From contig NZ_CP016477.1 of assembly GCF_001693275.1 (NCBI RefSeq), positions 2,666,001 through 2,730,000 on the forward strand: 64,000 nt of DNA. Reading direction: 5' to 3'. Position 1 is the stretch's first letter, and the number at the start of each line of letters is the position of its first letter. Below are positions 18,735 to 27,648 of this stretch, one piece after another. The notes beneath the pieces are model-generated. The model ran no database searches. It was not told the origin of the DNA and saw nothing but the letters and a program-made list of their open reading frames with translations. Made by a program: the position numbers and the translations under genes. Source of the DNA: Picosynechococcus sp. PCC 7117. Lineage in GTDB: Bacteria > Cyanobacteriota > Cyanobacteriia > Cyanobacteriales > MRBY01.

Positions 18735-19964
18735 ATGGTGCGTTGGCTGAAGCGTCTTTGGTGGAATCTTGTCCATAAATCGACCCATGTCCGTCAGGAA
18801 CCACTCAATAAAGTGAGTATTGTAATCCTGATTTTGATCGACATTTTTGTGTTGATCAATGTGTTTCAGGGTCTTGATAGTGTTGGTAACTGGCCCCTTT
18901 CGCCCCAGGAACGGTATCCTTGCTACCGCGTTTATCAGACCTATCAAAATAACAATAACTCCGATAAAGACTTTACCTGGGTAATGGAAATGTTGGGGGA
19001 TTATCCTTCCCAAGACATTCAGCTCGTTGAAACAGAAGGGCGCTTGGGGGAAGTTTCTAGCCAGTGCGATCGCCTTTTGGCCCTCACACCAACGGTAAAA
19101 AATCCGGAAACCCTGGCTTTATCCAAAGAGATTCAGAATTTACAAACCCAAATTAATGAAGTCAACCAACGCATTGCCACCTACAAAGAGCAATATGATT
19201 CGACGCTTTTAGAAGAAATTGCGGGCCAAGATCCGAATCAATCGATCAACGAAACAACGGCAGCCCAAACGAAGGCCGACATTGAGGCCGCCGAAGCCCA
19301 AAAAGCGACCCTGACCGAGACCCTAGATCGTAAAAAAGCCGAGCTTCTTAATCAATCAGAGGTACAGGCTTATTTAACGGCCATTGGCGATCGCCAATTT
19401 TTTGCCACTTTAAAACAGGATTTTGAACGGGCTGAATTTTGGCACCCCAATCGGCAATTCTTTTTGCAGACCCTTTTCCTCTTACCGCTGATTTTGATCA
19501 GCTATTTTTGGCATCGTCAGGCCGTAGAGCGGCACCGGGGAACCCAGGCGCTTTTAAGTTGGCATTTATTACTTATTTTTCTGATCCCCCTGCTCATTAA
19601 AATTCTCCAATTTATCCAGTTTGGGAATCTAGTGCGGGCGATTTTTGATGTCTTGATCGCAATTTTTGGTGGCTTAGTTTTTATTTCTAGCTATCTGCTG
19701 ATCTTGATTATCCCGCTGTTGGGCTTTGGCTTGATTAAATTTCTCCAGCGGTTTGTTTTTAATCCCAAAGTCCAGGCGAAAAGTCGCATTCAAAAACAGC
19801 GCTGCATTCAATGTAGTAGTCGGCTCCGTAAAGACGATCAATTTTGTCCTTTTTGTGGATTTGAACAATGGATTAGTTGCCCAAACTGTGCGGCAAAAAC
19901 CTATAAATACACAGAATATTGTCGCCAGTGCGGGGTGGATTTATCGGATTCTCTGCCCCAGTAA
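18735..19964 (+). CDS. Membrane protein with periplasmic/lumenal coiled coil and C-terminal double zinc ribbon
   Basis: This 409-residue protein is of unknown function. Residues about 30-50 form a first membrane helix. Residues about 110-225 are rich in Glu/Gln/Lys heptads (coiled coil). Four more hydrophobic stretches lie between about 245 and 345. The C-terminus is a double zinc ribbon: CIQCSSRLRKDDQFCPFCGF and CPNCAAKTYKYTEYCRQCG give four CxxC knuckles. This layout suggests a membrane scaffold with a soluble metal-bound head, but I know no assigned role. The stop is 8 bases from the end of the convergent HlyD-type gene. Confidence 0.7.
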   Translation: MVRWLKRLWWNLVHKSTHVRQEPLNKVSIVILILIDIFVLINVFQGLDSVGNWPLSPQERYPCYRVYQTYQNNNNSDKDFTWVMEMLGDYPSQDIQLVETEGRLGEVSSQCDRLLALTPTVKNPETLALSKEIQNLQTQINEVNQRIATYKEQYDSTLLEEIAGQDPNQSINETTAAQTKADIEAAEAQKATLTETLDRKKAELLNQSEVQAYLTAIGDRQFFATLKQDFERAEFWHPNRQFFLQTLFLLPLILISYFWHRQAVERHRGTQALLSWHLLLIFLIPLLIKILQFIQFGNLVRAIFDVLIAIFGGLVFISSYLLILIIPLLGFGLIKFLQRFVFNPKVQAKSRIQKQRCIQCSSRLRKDDQFCPFCGFEQWISCPNCAAKTYKYTEYCRQCGVDLSDSLPQ

Positions 19965-19972
19965 ATCTAAAA

Positions 19973-21397
19973 TTATTCAGGCCGCTCTAGGTTTTCTGGG
20001 AGGTCAATAAAGACCCGGTCTTCTGGGGTGACGCCCCGGACAATCTGGGTGCGATCGCCGACGGTCGCGCCGATGATCACAGGCTTAAATTGGGGGGTGT
20101 TATTCGCATCAGGAATGAGCACCCCGGTTTCGCCATTTTCTGTGGCGATCGCCACCGTGGGCACTGTCATCACATTAGTTAAATTTTGGCCGACGAAAGT
20201 AACGTCAGTATTCATCTTCGAGCGGAGAAATTCCCGACCCGATAACAGGGCAATGCGCACCTCAAAGGAAGTCACATTATTTTCGACAATCGCTTCCGGG
20301 GCCACCAACAACACCCGTCCCCGAAACACCTGGGCGGGATCCGCATCGGCAACAATTTCCACATCCTGACCCGGTTCAATTTGCTGAATATCCACTTCTG
20401 GCACCCTGGCGACCACCTCCAAACCCCGCGCTAGGGCCAAAATAGACGAAGAGGTGGCCGAGGCCGTACTCGAAGCGGCAGTCGTTGGCGTTACAAATGC
20501 CCCTTCGGTGGCGAATTTTTGGGTGATCACCCCATCAAAGGGCGCCCGAATAATGCTGTCTTGGAACTGTACCGCCGCAATTTGTCGCTGGGCCTGGGCC
20601 TGTTCGAGGGCCGCTGTCAGTTGAGTTAACTGGGGTTCAGCGTTGCGTTCGAGGCGATCTAGGCTCGCTCTGGCTTCGACGGTGGCAGCGGTAAGGGCTT
20701 CAAGTTCGGGATTGGCGGTATTTCTGACCTGGGCTAACCGTTGCTGGGCTTCAAAAAAGCGGGCGCTAGCATTGTCAAATTCGTTGCGGACATCGTCATA
20801 GGTTTCCTGGGCGATCGCCCCACTGTCGAGGAGTGTTTCAAAGCGTTCAACCTTGTCCTGGGTGCGCTGGAGATTGGCTTGGGCTGCCGCCAGTTGCGCA
20901 TTGGCTTGATCAATTTCTTTGGGAATACGCTGCTCCGCCTGTTGCAGTTGGGCTTGGGTGCGAATGTAGCGGGCGCGGGCTTCTTCAATTTCTCCCTGGA
21001 TACGGGTTTCTGTGGCCCGAAGTTCGGCAATGCGTTGTTTCGTCAGAGATTCAGCACGAATCCCCTCGGCATACAGTTCACTATTGTCCATAATTGCCAG
21101 TTCTTGGCCTTCGGTGACAACATCTCCCTGTTCCACGAGCAGTTGGGCGAGGCGACCGGGGGTTTTGGGACTAATGTTGACGCTCTGGATCGGTTCGACA
21201 ATGCCGTTGGCCTCGATGCGCACCGCTAAATTTTCCACTTCAACGGGAACGGTCAGGGCTGCCAGTTGTTCTTCATTCACCCCTGCTTGGCGATCGCCAA
21301 ACATTCTCGCCACCGGCAGACCAATGAGTAGCACCCCACCAGCTAAGGCAGCCAAGGACAAAACAACTTTTTTGGGGGTGACAAGGGCACCAATCAT
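19973..21397 (-). CDS. HlyD/RND-type periplasmic adaptor (membrane fusion protein)
   Basis: This 474-residue efflux adaptor would bridge an inner-membrane pump (RND or MacB-type ABC) to an outer-membrane channel. It has an N-terminal membrane anchor (about 10-30). The lipoyl half-motif GRLAQLLVEQGDVVTEGQELAIMD is followed by a long alpha-hairpin coiled coil (about 115-285), and then the second half IIRAPFDGVITQKFATEGAFV. A beta-barrel region (VEIVADADPAQVFRGRV) and a membrane-proximal end complete the usual order. No pump gene is adjacent, so its partner cannot be named. Confidence 0.9.
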   Translation of the reverse strand: MIGALVTPKKVVLSLAALAGGVLLIGLPVARMFGDRQAGVNEEQLAALTVPVEVENLAVRIEANGIVEPIQSVNISPKTPGRLAQLLVEQGDVVTEGQELAIMDNSELYAEGIRAESLTKQRIAELRATETRIQGEIEEARARYIRTQAQLQQAEQRIPKEIDQANAQLAAAQANLQRTQDKVERFETLLDSGAIAQETYDDVRNEFDNASARFFEAQQRLAQVRNTANPELEALTAATVEARASLDRLERNAEPQLTQLTAALEQAQAQRQIAAVQFQDSIIRAPFDGVITQKFATEGAFVTPTTAASSTASATSSSILALARGLEVVARVPEVDIQQIEPGQDVEIVADADPAQVFRGRVLLVAPEAIVENNVTSFEVRIALLSGREFLRSKMNTDVTFVGQNLTNVMTVPTVAIATENGETGVLIPDANNTPQFKPVIIGATVGDRTQIVRGVTPEDRVFIDLPENLERPE

Positions 21398-21568
21398 AGG
21401 AATTTTTGCGGGGGGTTGCGTGAACAGGACTAATCCGTAGTCTACTGTAATCCCTCAAAATTGAAATAGTCCCCCGTGGGGAATCTTTTTACAATGGTTT
21501 TACGTCAATTGCGGGGGAAAGTCGCTAGACTTGGTTTTAAGAATCGTTGTTTCGTGAAGAGTTGAACC

Positions 21569-22453
21569 GTGCCTAAACATCGTTGGTTAGTTGCCCTTGG
21601 AGCCTGTGTTAGTGTGTTGTGGATGGGAAATAGTCCTGTGCGATCGCAGGCGGTACTGCCCCTGAGGCGGGATTTTGACCAGGCCCAAATGGAACAACAG
21701 GGGCTGATGCTCATCGAAGATGCAATTCAACTTTCTCGCTTCCAACAATATGAATGGGCGATTCCCCGGGCCAAACTCGCGACCCAACTGGTGCCAGAAC
21801 GTTTTGAAGCTTGGTACATTTTGGGCACTCTCCTCGTGCAAGAGCGGGAACTTGATGCCGGGATTCAGGCCCTCACCACAGCAAAACGACTCAACCCCCG
21901 TGAAAGTGGTGTCCATAGTATTTTGGGGTCGGCCTATTTCCAACAGGGAGATTACGAAGGGGCACTACGGTCGCTGAAAACGGCTACCCAGCTTGGGGAC
22001 AATTCCATCGAAACCCTCTTTGATCTCGGCAATACCCAGTACAAACTCAAGCAATATGATGCGGCGATCGCCACCTACAACCAAGCCGTTGCCCTCGATG
22101 CCACCTTTTGGCCGGGGATTAATAATATTGGCTTAATCCAGTACGAACAAGGCAAGGTTGATGCTGCCATTGACAGTTGGCAAAAGGCGATCGCCCTCGA
22201 CCCCACCGCCGCAGAACCCCAACTCGCCGTTGCCGTGGCTACCTACACCAAGGGTGATCGCGCGAAGGGCTTAGAACTGACCCGTACCGCCCTAGATCTC
22301 GATGGTCGTTACGGCGAAATTGATTTCCTCGTGGAAAACCTCTGGGGTGAAAAATTGATCCAGGCCACTCAAACTGTTTTTGATACGCCAACCGTCCAGG
22401 CTTTTTTTACAGAACTCGACCGCAGGGCATTTCAACCGGAGATGGAACCCTAG
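21569..22453 (+). CDS. Secreted or membrane-anchored TPR-repeat protein
   Basis: This is a 294-residue protein with a hydrophobic signal-like N-terminus (about 5-27), followed by tetratricopeptide repeats. At least five copies are visible from about residue 60 to 230; they contain the TPR pattern A-W-Y-x-L-G, G-x-Y-x-x-A and A-x-x-L-x-P. The most regular are YKLKQYDAAIATYNQAVALD and YEQGKVDAAIDSWQKAIALD. TPR arrays mediate protein-protein contacts, so this is probably an assembly or scaffolding factor in the periplasm or at a membrane. The start is GTG 21569. Function is otherwise unknown. Confidence 0.8.
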   Translation: MPKHRWLVALGACVSVLWMGNSPVRSQAVLPLRRDFDQAQMEQQGLMLIEDAIQLSRFQQYEWAIPRAKLATQLVPERFEAWYILGTLLVQERELDAGIQALTTAKRLNPRESGVHSILGSAYFQQGDYEGALRSLKTATQLGDNSIETLFDLGNTQYKLKQYDAAIATYNQAVALDATFWPGINNIGLIQYEQGKVDAAIDSWQKAIALDPTAAEPQLAVAVATYTKGDRAKGLELTRTALDLDGRYGEIDFLVENLWGEKLIQATQTVFDTPTVQAFFTELDRRAFQPEMEP

Positions 22454-22511
22454 GGACAAGGGTGCGATACCATAAGCATCACTGCTTCTCTGTTGATGGG
22501 AAAACATTGCC

Positions 22512-23738
22512 GTGGCCCAGGTTGTACTCAACGATATTCACAAATCTTTTGCGGATCGCTCCACCGGAAAAATGACCGCCGTCTTGCGGGGGATTAACCT
22601 CCAGATCCAGGCGGGGGAATTTATGGTGCTGGTGGGAGCTTCTGGGTGTGGTAAGAGTACGTTATTGCGACTCATTGCGGGCCTCGAAACGGTGACAACG
22701 GGACAAATTGCCATTGGCGATCGCCCGGTGAATGATCTTCCGTCTAAACAGCGAGACATTGCCATGGTGTTCCAAAATTACGCCCTGTATCCCCACCTCA
22801 ATGTCTATGACAACATTGCCTTTGGGTTGCGGCGGATGCCCACGGCAGAAACGAAAAGTCATTGGCTGCAAAATACCTGGCGGGGCGTCACCAGACCACT
22901 CCCAAAATCCCTGCGTTATCAACCGACTGCCGAATTACAGATCCGCCAAAAGGTGCAGCAGGTCGCCCAACTGTTGCAGATTGACCATCTCCTCACACGA
23001 CTCCCGAAACAATTGTCCGGTGGCCAAAAACAACGGGTTGCTCTGGGGCGGGCGATCGCCCGCAATCCCCAGGTTTTTCTGATGGACGAACCCCTTTCTA
23101 ATTTGGATGCGGCCCTGCGCAGTGAAACCCGCGCCCAGATCGTTCAACTCCAGCGTCAACTGGGGATTACAACAATTTACGTGACCCACGACCAAACCGA
23201 AGCAATGACCATGGGCGATCGCATTGCAGTGATGCACCAAGGGGAAATTCTCCAGGTGGCCCCGCCCCTTGAAGTTTATAATCGCCCGGTAAATCGCTTT
23301 GTGGCGGAATTTATTGGCTCGCCACCGATGAACTTTCTGTCGGTGCAGTTGACCGTCGCTTGCGTCGTTGAACATCCCCAATTCCGCTTTCCCGTCCCAG
23401 AAGGTTGGCGACCCTTACTCCAGCCCTACCAGGGGCGATCGCTCCTCCTGGGCATCCGGCCCGAACACCTCAGCCTCAGTACCGCCGCCCCCGAAAATCT
23501 TGAAGTGGCGATCAATCTTGTCGAAGCCCTGGGCAATGAAACCTTCCTCTCGGCTCACCCCGTTGACTTGCCGCTACAAAATCTCAAGGTGCGCATTCCC
23601 CCCAAGGCTAAGGTTGCCCCCCAGGAAAAAGTCTGGTTGGCCTTTGATTTAGAGCAACTCCACTTTTTTGATCCAGAGACGGAATTCAGCCTCGGTCAAC
23701 CCCACCCCAAGGGTGAAGCGGAACAACTGATCCGTTAA
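22512..23738 (+). CDS. ABC transporter ATP-binding protein, MalK/UgpC type
   Basis: This 408-residue ATPase belongs to carbohydrate-uptake ABC transporters. Walker A is GASGCGKST (42-50), the Q-loop lies in AMVFQNYALYPHL, the signature is LSGGQKQRVALGRAI, Walker B is VFLMDEPLSNLDA, and the switch His is in THDQTEAM. A C-terminal TOBE-like regulatory domain follows (from about 265, PPMNFLSV). Compared with textbook MalK there is an insertion of roughly 30 residues after FGLRRM and before LLQIDHLL. No permease or binding protein is nearby, so it may serve several sugar transporters. The start is GTG 22512. Confidence 0.92.
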   Translation: MAQVVLNDIHKSFADRSTGKMTAVLRGINLQIQAGEFMVLVGASGCGKSTLLRLIAGLETVTTGQIAIGDRPVNDLPSKQRDIAMVFQNYALYPHLNVYDNIAFGLRRMPTAETKSHWLQNTWRGVTRPLPKSLRYQPTAELQIRQKVQQVAQLLQIDHLLTRLPKQLSGGQKQRVALGRAIARNPQVFLMDEPLSNLDAALRSETRAQIVQLQRQLGITTIYVTHDQTEAMTMGDRIAVMHQGEILQVAPPLEVYNRPVNRFVAEFIGSPPMNFLSVQLTVACVVEHPQFRFPVPEGWRPLLQPYQGRSLLLGIRPEHLSLSTAAPENLEVAINLVEALGNETFLSAHPVDLPLQNLKVRIPPKAKVAPQEKVWLAFDLEQLHFFDPETEFSLGQPHPKGEAEQLIR

Positions 23739-23780
23739 ACTTTGGGATGTTGAGTCGTGTGGCGATCGCCCCAGCACCCT

Positions 23781-24668
23781 ATGAATGAATTGCTGACCAA
23801 AATTCAACACACCACGCGCCACGCCAAACAGGCAGGGGCGCTGCATTCTTTGACCACGGCCCAGGAAGTGATTGTTGACCATGGGATTCCCTTTGTGGTG
23901 CGCATTTTAGAGCAACTCGACCGCAAGGAAAATTATCAAGCGAAGCAAGAAAAAGCGAAGGTGAATCCTTTTTTGCCCTACGAACAGGATTTATTCGTTT
24001 GTGATCTGACGCCCCACCATGTCTGTCTGCTGAATAAATTTAACGTCGTCGATCACCACATTTTGATCATCACCCGGGAGTTTCAGCCCCAGGAAACCTG
24101 GTTAATGGAAGCTGATTTTACTGCCCTGGCCCATTGTCTCCAACGTCTTGATGGCTTGGCCTTCTATAATGCCGGGGCGATCGCCGGGGCGAGTCAACCC
24201 CACAAACATTTGCAATTGATCCCTTTCCAAAGCAATGGGGAAACCTTTTCAGTGCCCATCGACCAAGTGTTATCCCAGCTCAATGATCGGATGCAGCCCC
24301 AGCAAATTCCTCTTTTTCCCTTCATGCACGGGATTATCCCTCTACCCCAGGATTACGACGGCAAGATTTTGTTCGATTGTTACCTCGCCCTGCTGCGTTT
24401 TCTCCGCTTCATTGACGGGCCGCTCAACCCCGGCTGGCAAACCCAAGCCTATAATCTTCTCGTTACCCGCCGTTGGATGTTGCTGGTGCAACGGGCCCAG
24501 GATCAGTATGAAAAAATTCCAGTGAATTCCCTGGGGTTTGCGGGGGCTCTTTTGGTGCGTAATCAGATGCAGTTGAGTTTGCTCAAAAAATTAACCCCCC
24601 TGCAACTATTAGCCTCAGTGGCGGCACAGGGGGATTTATCCCAAAGGGCGATCGCCCCCTTTGAATAA
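23781..24668 (+). CDS. ATP adenylyltransferase (Ap4A phosphorylase)
   Basis: This 295-residue protein is related to yeast Apa1/Apa2. It cleaves diadenosine tetraphosphate with phosphate to ATP and ADP, controlling the alarmone Ap4A. The HIT-superfamily active site is visible as GASQPHKHLQLIP near residue 140, with KFNVVDHHILIITREF before it. The C-terminal block has NLLVTRRWMLLVQR and NSLGFAGALLVR. I place the start at ATG 23781 (MNELLTKIQ), because the upstream extension is not family-like. It lies 42 bases after the ABC ATPase gene and may be co-transcribed. Confidence 0.9.
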   Translation: MNELLTKIQHTTRHAKQAGALHSLTTAQEVIVDHGIPFVVRILEQLDRKENYQAKQEKAKVNPFLPYEQDLFVCDLTPHHVCLLNKFNVVDHHILIITREFQPQETWLMEADFTALAHCLQRLDGLAFYNAGAIAGASQPHKHLQLIPFQSNGETFSVPIDQVLSQLNDRMQPQQIPLFPFMHGIIPLPQDYDGKILFDCYLALLRFLRFIDGPLNPGWQTQAYNLLVTRRWMLLVQRAQDQYEKIPVNSLGFAGALLVRNQMQLSLLKKLTPLQLLASVAAQGDLSQRAIAPFE

Positions 24669-24681
24669 GCCAAAAAACTGG

Positions 24682-25341
24682 CTATGTGGGCTGTACCAAA
24701 TCATCCAGGGAAGCCGTGGGCTGGTTGTACATTGCCTGGAGCACAAGGGCCGGATCGACATAGTTCCCGGAATATTTCAAGCCCCAGTGGAGGTGGGGGC
24801 CAGTGGTGCGTCCGGTCATCCCAACACGACCAATGCGAGTGCCAGCGCTCACTTCCTGACCAAGCCAAAGCTGAATGCCACCGTTGCGATCCATGAGGAA
24901 AGTCCCTTGACCAGAGGAAGAAACATAGCCACTGAGGTGACAGTAGATATGTTCCCAATCACCGGATTTAATCTGGATCATTGTGCCGCAGGCGGTGTTA
25001 TCCGAAAGGCCCACAACTTTACCACTCCACCAGTTACGGATGTAGCTGCCGAGGGGGGCGGCAATGTCTAAGCCTTGGTGAAATTGGCGTTGGCCACTGG
25101 TGGGCGACGTGCGATAGCCAAACCCAGATGTGTAACTTTGAAAATTTTCGACGGGAAAGGAAGCCTGTCGCCAACTGTTGTTGATACTAACGCGGGTTTG
25201 GGCCTGGGCGATCGCCAGGGGTGTTGATTGTGGCTGAGGTAAGAGATTAAACCCCAACACAAGGGCCAAGGTCACAGCCCCCAGCAGGATTGGTTTAATC
25301 CAGCGGCGAGCACGACGGAGATAAAACTGTAGGTTAAGCAT
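24682..25341 (-). CDS. M23-family peptidoglycan endopeptidase
   Basis: This 219-residue LytM/M23 zinc metallopeptidase would cut peptide cross-links in peptidoglycan. It has a signal-like hydrophobic segment (about 18-38), then the metal-site motifs FHQGLDIAAPLGS (HxxxD) and TGPHLHWGLK (HxH), both intact. It should therefore be catalytically active rather than a degenerate NlpD-type activator. No LysM or other wall-binding domain is evident. It acts in the periplasm after secretion or anchoring. Confidence 0.92.
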   Translation of the reverse strand: MLNLQFYLRRARRWIKPILLGAVTLALVLGFNLLPQPQSTPLAIAQAQTRVSINNSWRQASFPVENFQSYTSGFGYRTSPTSGQRQFHQGLDIAAPLGSYIRNWWSGKVVGLSDNTACGTMIQIKSGDWEHIYCHLSGYVSSSGQGTFLMDRNGGIQLWLGQEVSAGTRIGRVGMTGRTTGPHLHWGLKYSGNYVDPALVLQAMYNQPTASLDDLVQPT

Positions 25342-25483
25342 TTACATCAAAGCCTAAAATCCATGGTAAGGGGATGTCCCAGACAAAAAAGATCATGTTG
25401 ACAAACCATTGTAAGTCTAGTCTTTAGTCTGCGCACTTTTGTTTCACAGATTTTTGACCTGCACCACTGCTGGCATGACATTT

Positions 25484-26908
25484 TTAAGACTGTTTTTCCG
25501 ACTGGGAACCCACCAAATTCGGTTCTACCGTCGGGAAAAGGGCCGATTCTGTTCCCGAAATTGCCGCGTGGTGTTCGTAAAGCTCTACTGAGGGCGTGGG
25601 GTGTTCTTCAAGATCAGCCTGGGGATCCCCTGCCGGGAGCCATTTCAAGAAGACAAGGGGCAATAGGGTCGTCAGATTCGTGATCGTGACCAAAAGCCAA
25701 AGTCGGTCAAAATTGGTTTCTGTCACTCCGAGCCACTGGGTGAGAAGAGCCCCCAACTCATGGGAGAGTAAACCCGCCAGGTTCCAACTCGACATCAACA
25801 GGGCAAACATGGTCGCCTCGACACCGGGCGGACAAAGGCGCGCTGACAAAACCAAAATGGGCATCAGGGCAATTTCGCCAGTAACGGTCAAAATCAAATT
25901 ATCCCCCAAGCTAAACCAGCGATCATCAATGCCCAAAGCACGGTTGGCGTGGGTCACAAGAATAAGGGTGGTAAAACCAAGGACGGCGGAAATGACGGTA
26001 CTCCACCCCAACATTTTCCGGAACGAAACTTGCTTGAGATATTTTTGGTAGATGGCAATCCCCGCCAGGGCCGCAAAGCTAGTAACTAGGCGCACCCGCC
26101 CTAAAAATTCCGGGTTAAAGTCTAGCTCGTTGGTGACAAAAAAGAAAAAGGCAGAATCGGCACTGGGGGTGGCCTGCCAGAGGAAAACAAAGGCCGTGGG
26201 CAACAGAATTTTTTTCTGCCGTACTGCTCCCCAGAGGGTTTTCATCTGGTTGCCAATGTTATCGGTGGTAGCTTTTAGGGATATGGCTTCACGGGGTTGC
26301 TCAATAATTAACAAGGCGATCGCCGATACCAACAGCGGAAAAATGGCCGTAATCCCAAACACAACCCGGGTACTAAATTGTTCCAGTAACCAACCGCTCA
26401 AGTAGGCTGTTGTTAAACTCCCCACCGCCGCCACGGCCCAGGTCAAGGACTGGAGTGACCCTACTTTATCTAAAGATTCGGCCCGGGCGCGTTCGACCAC
26501 CACCGAATCGACAATCACATCACTAATTGCCACGGAAATCGAACTCAAGACAATCATCGTTGCTGCCAACCAGGGCGCTTGGACAATGGTGGCCATCGCC
26601 GCCCAAGCACCACAACCGAGTAAGCCCGCCAAAATGAGATAGGAGCGTCGTCGATAACCAAAGATCGGAAAGCCATCCGACAAAAAGCCAAAAAGGGGCT
26701 TGACGACCCAGGGAAATGCCGCGAGTCCCGTAAGGGCTGCCACTTCTGCCGGGGTTAGGCCGAGGTCATCTTTGAGGAAAAAGCTCACCGCAAGCCGGGA
26801 GAGATTGAGAATCCCCTGGACGAAATACACCGTCAACAGAGCAAACAACTCTGGGGTGACAGCATGGCCGAAGAGGGTTGGTTTTTTGAGATTGTCGAGA
26901 AAGGTCAT
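25484..26908 (-). CDS. Folate/biopterin transporter (FBT family, MFS)
   Basis: This 474-residue membrane protein with about twelve helices belongs to the folate-biopterin transporter family, shared by cyanobacteria, plastids and Leishmania. Characteristic blocks are TVYFVQGILNLSRLAVSFFLKDDLGL, ALTGLAAFPWVVKPLFGFLSDGFPIFGYRRRSYL (the loop-2 MFS-type motif) and SISVAISDVIVDSVVVERAR. The last 50 residues are a soluble tail. Its Synechocystis and Arabidopsis relatives transport folates. I chose ATG 26906-26908 over the preceding TTG. It stands as a single gene. Confidence 0.92.
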   Translation of the reverse strand: MTFLDNLKKPTLFGHAVTPELFALLTVYFVQGILNLSRLAVSFFLKDDLGLTPAEVAALTGLAAFPWVVKPLFGFLSDGFPIFGYRRRSYLILAGLLGCGAWAAMATIVQAPWLAATMIVLSSISVAISDVIVDSVVVERARAESLDKVGSLQSLTWAVAAVGSLTTAYLSGWLLEQFSTRVVFGITAIFPLLVSAIALLIIEQPREAISLKATTDNIGNQMKTLWGAVRQKKILLPTAFVFLWQATPSADSAFFFFVTNELDFNPEFLGRVRLVTSFAALAGIAIYQKYLKQVSFRKMLGWSTVISAVLGFTTLILVTHANRALGIDDRWFSLGDNLILTVTGEIALMPILVLSARLCPPGVEATMFALLMSSWNLAGLLSHELGALLTQWLGVTETNFDRLWLLVTITNLTTLLPLVFLKWLPAGDPQADLEEHPTPSVELYEHHAAISGTESALFPTVEPNLVGSQSEKQS

Positions 26909-26977
26909 CAAGGGAACGCTTATGATGAAGTTTTGTAAAGTCTTTTCTCAGTATAGACAACCTTTTCTGAAATCTGT

Positions 26978-27610
26978 TTAGCGTAAACCAAACCCTAAGC
27001 GATTAAATTCGGCTTTGGTTTCTTCCGATAAGGAATGTGTAGTCAGGGTTTTGAGCAGAGCCAAAGGAACGGTAATGTGGTCTGCCCCAGCAATTATGGC
27101 ATGGGTGACTTCGGCGGCGGATTTAAGGCTGGCGGCCAGAATCGTGGTTTTACTTCCTTGTAACAGAGCTTTCATGGCGCGGAGAAGGCTACTACCATCC
27201 CCCTGGAGGTTTGTGGCGCGGTTCACGTAGGCGATCGCATATTTGGCACCACCTTCTGCAGCGATTAACGCTTGGGTCGGCTGATAGATGGCGGTGACAG
27301 AGCAGCTCATTTCCGGGGCGAGTTTGGGCAAAGCCTGAAAGCCGTTGAAAGTGGCGGGAATTTTAAGCACGAGCTGATCGCCAATGATTTCCCGTGCCCG
27401 GTGGGCCTCGCGGAGCATCCCCTCACAGTCTTCACTGACTAACTGGTAATAGAGTTCTCCAGGCGTGATGGCCGCCAAGGTTTTTAGGGTCACTTCCGGG
27501 GGCGCATCACTTTTGGCCAGGAGGGTAGGATTGGTGGTAATGCCCTTGACCCAACCCCAGGCCATGGCTTCGGTGGCTTCGGTGGCGATCGCCGAATCTA
27601 AATAAATCAT
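26978..27610 (-). CDS. Transaldolase / fructose-6-phosphate aldolase-like (TalC/MipB class)
   Basis: This 210-residue single-domain TIM-barrel aldolase is of the small transaldolase class. The Schiff-base Lys is in LVLKIPATFNGFQAL, with GITTNPTLLAK near the N-terminus and AGADHITVPLALL near the end. It would exchange dihydroxyacetone units between sugar phosphates, or cleave fructose-6-phosphate. I place the start at ATG 27610 (MIYLDSAIATEA) rather than six codons upstream, because family members begin this way. It lies 40 bases after fabD and probably shares its transcript. Confidence 0.9.
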   Translation of the reverse strand: MIYLDSAIATEATEAMAWGWVKGITTNPTLLAKSDAPPEVTLKTLAAITPGELYYQLVSEDCEGMLREAHRAREIIGDQLVLKIPATFNGFQALPKLAPEMSCSVTAIYQPTQALIAAEGGAKYAIAYVNRATNLQGDGSSLLRAMKALLQGSKTTILAASLKSAAEVTHAIIAGADHITVPLALLKTLTTHSLSEETKAEFNRLGFGLR

Positions 27611-27648
27611 GGTTCCCTTTGGGCGCAATGGTTTGGTATGCCTTGAGC

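Noticed and set aside
21465-21495. GC hairpin followed by T residues before the TPR gene
   Set aside because: Stem of only five pairs and no plus-strand gene ending upstream, so not called a terminator.
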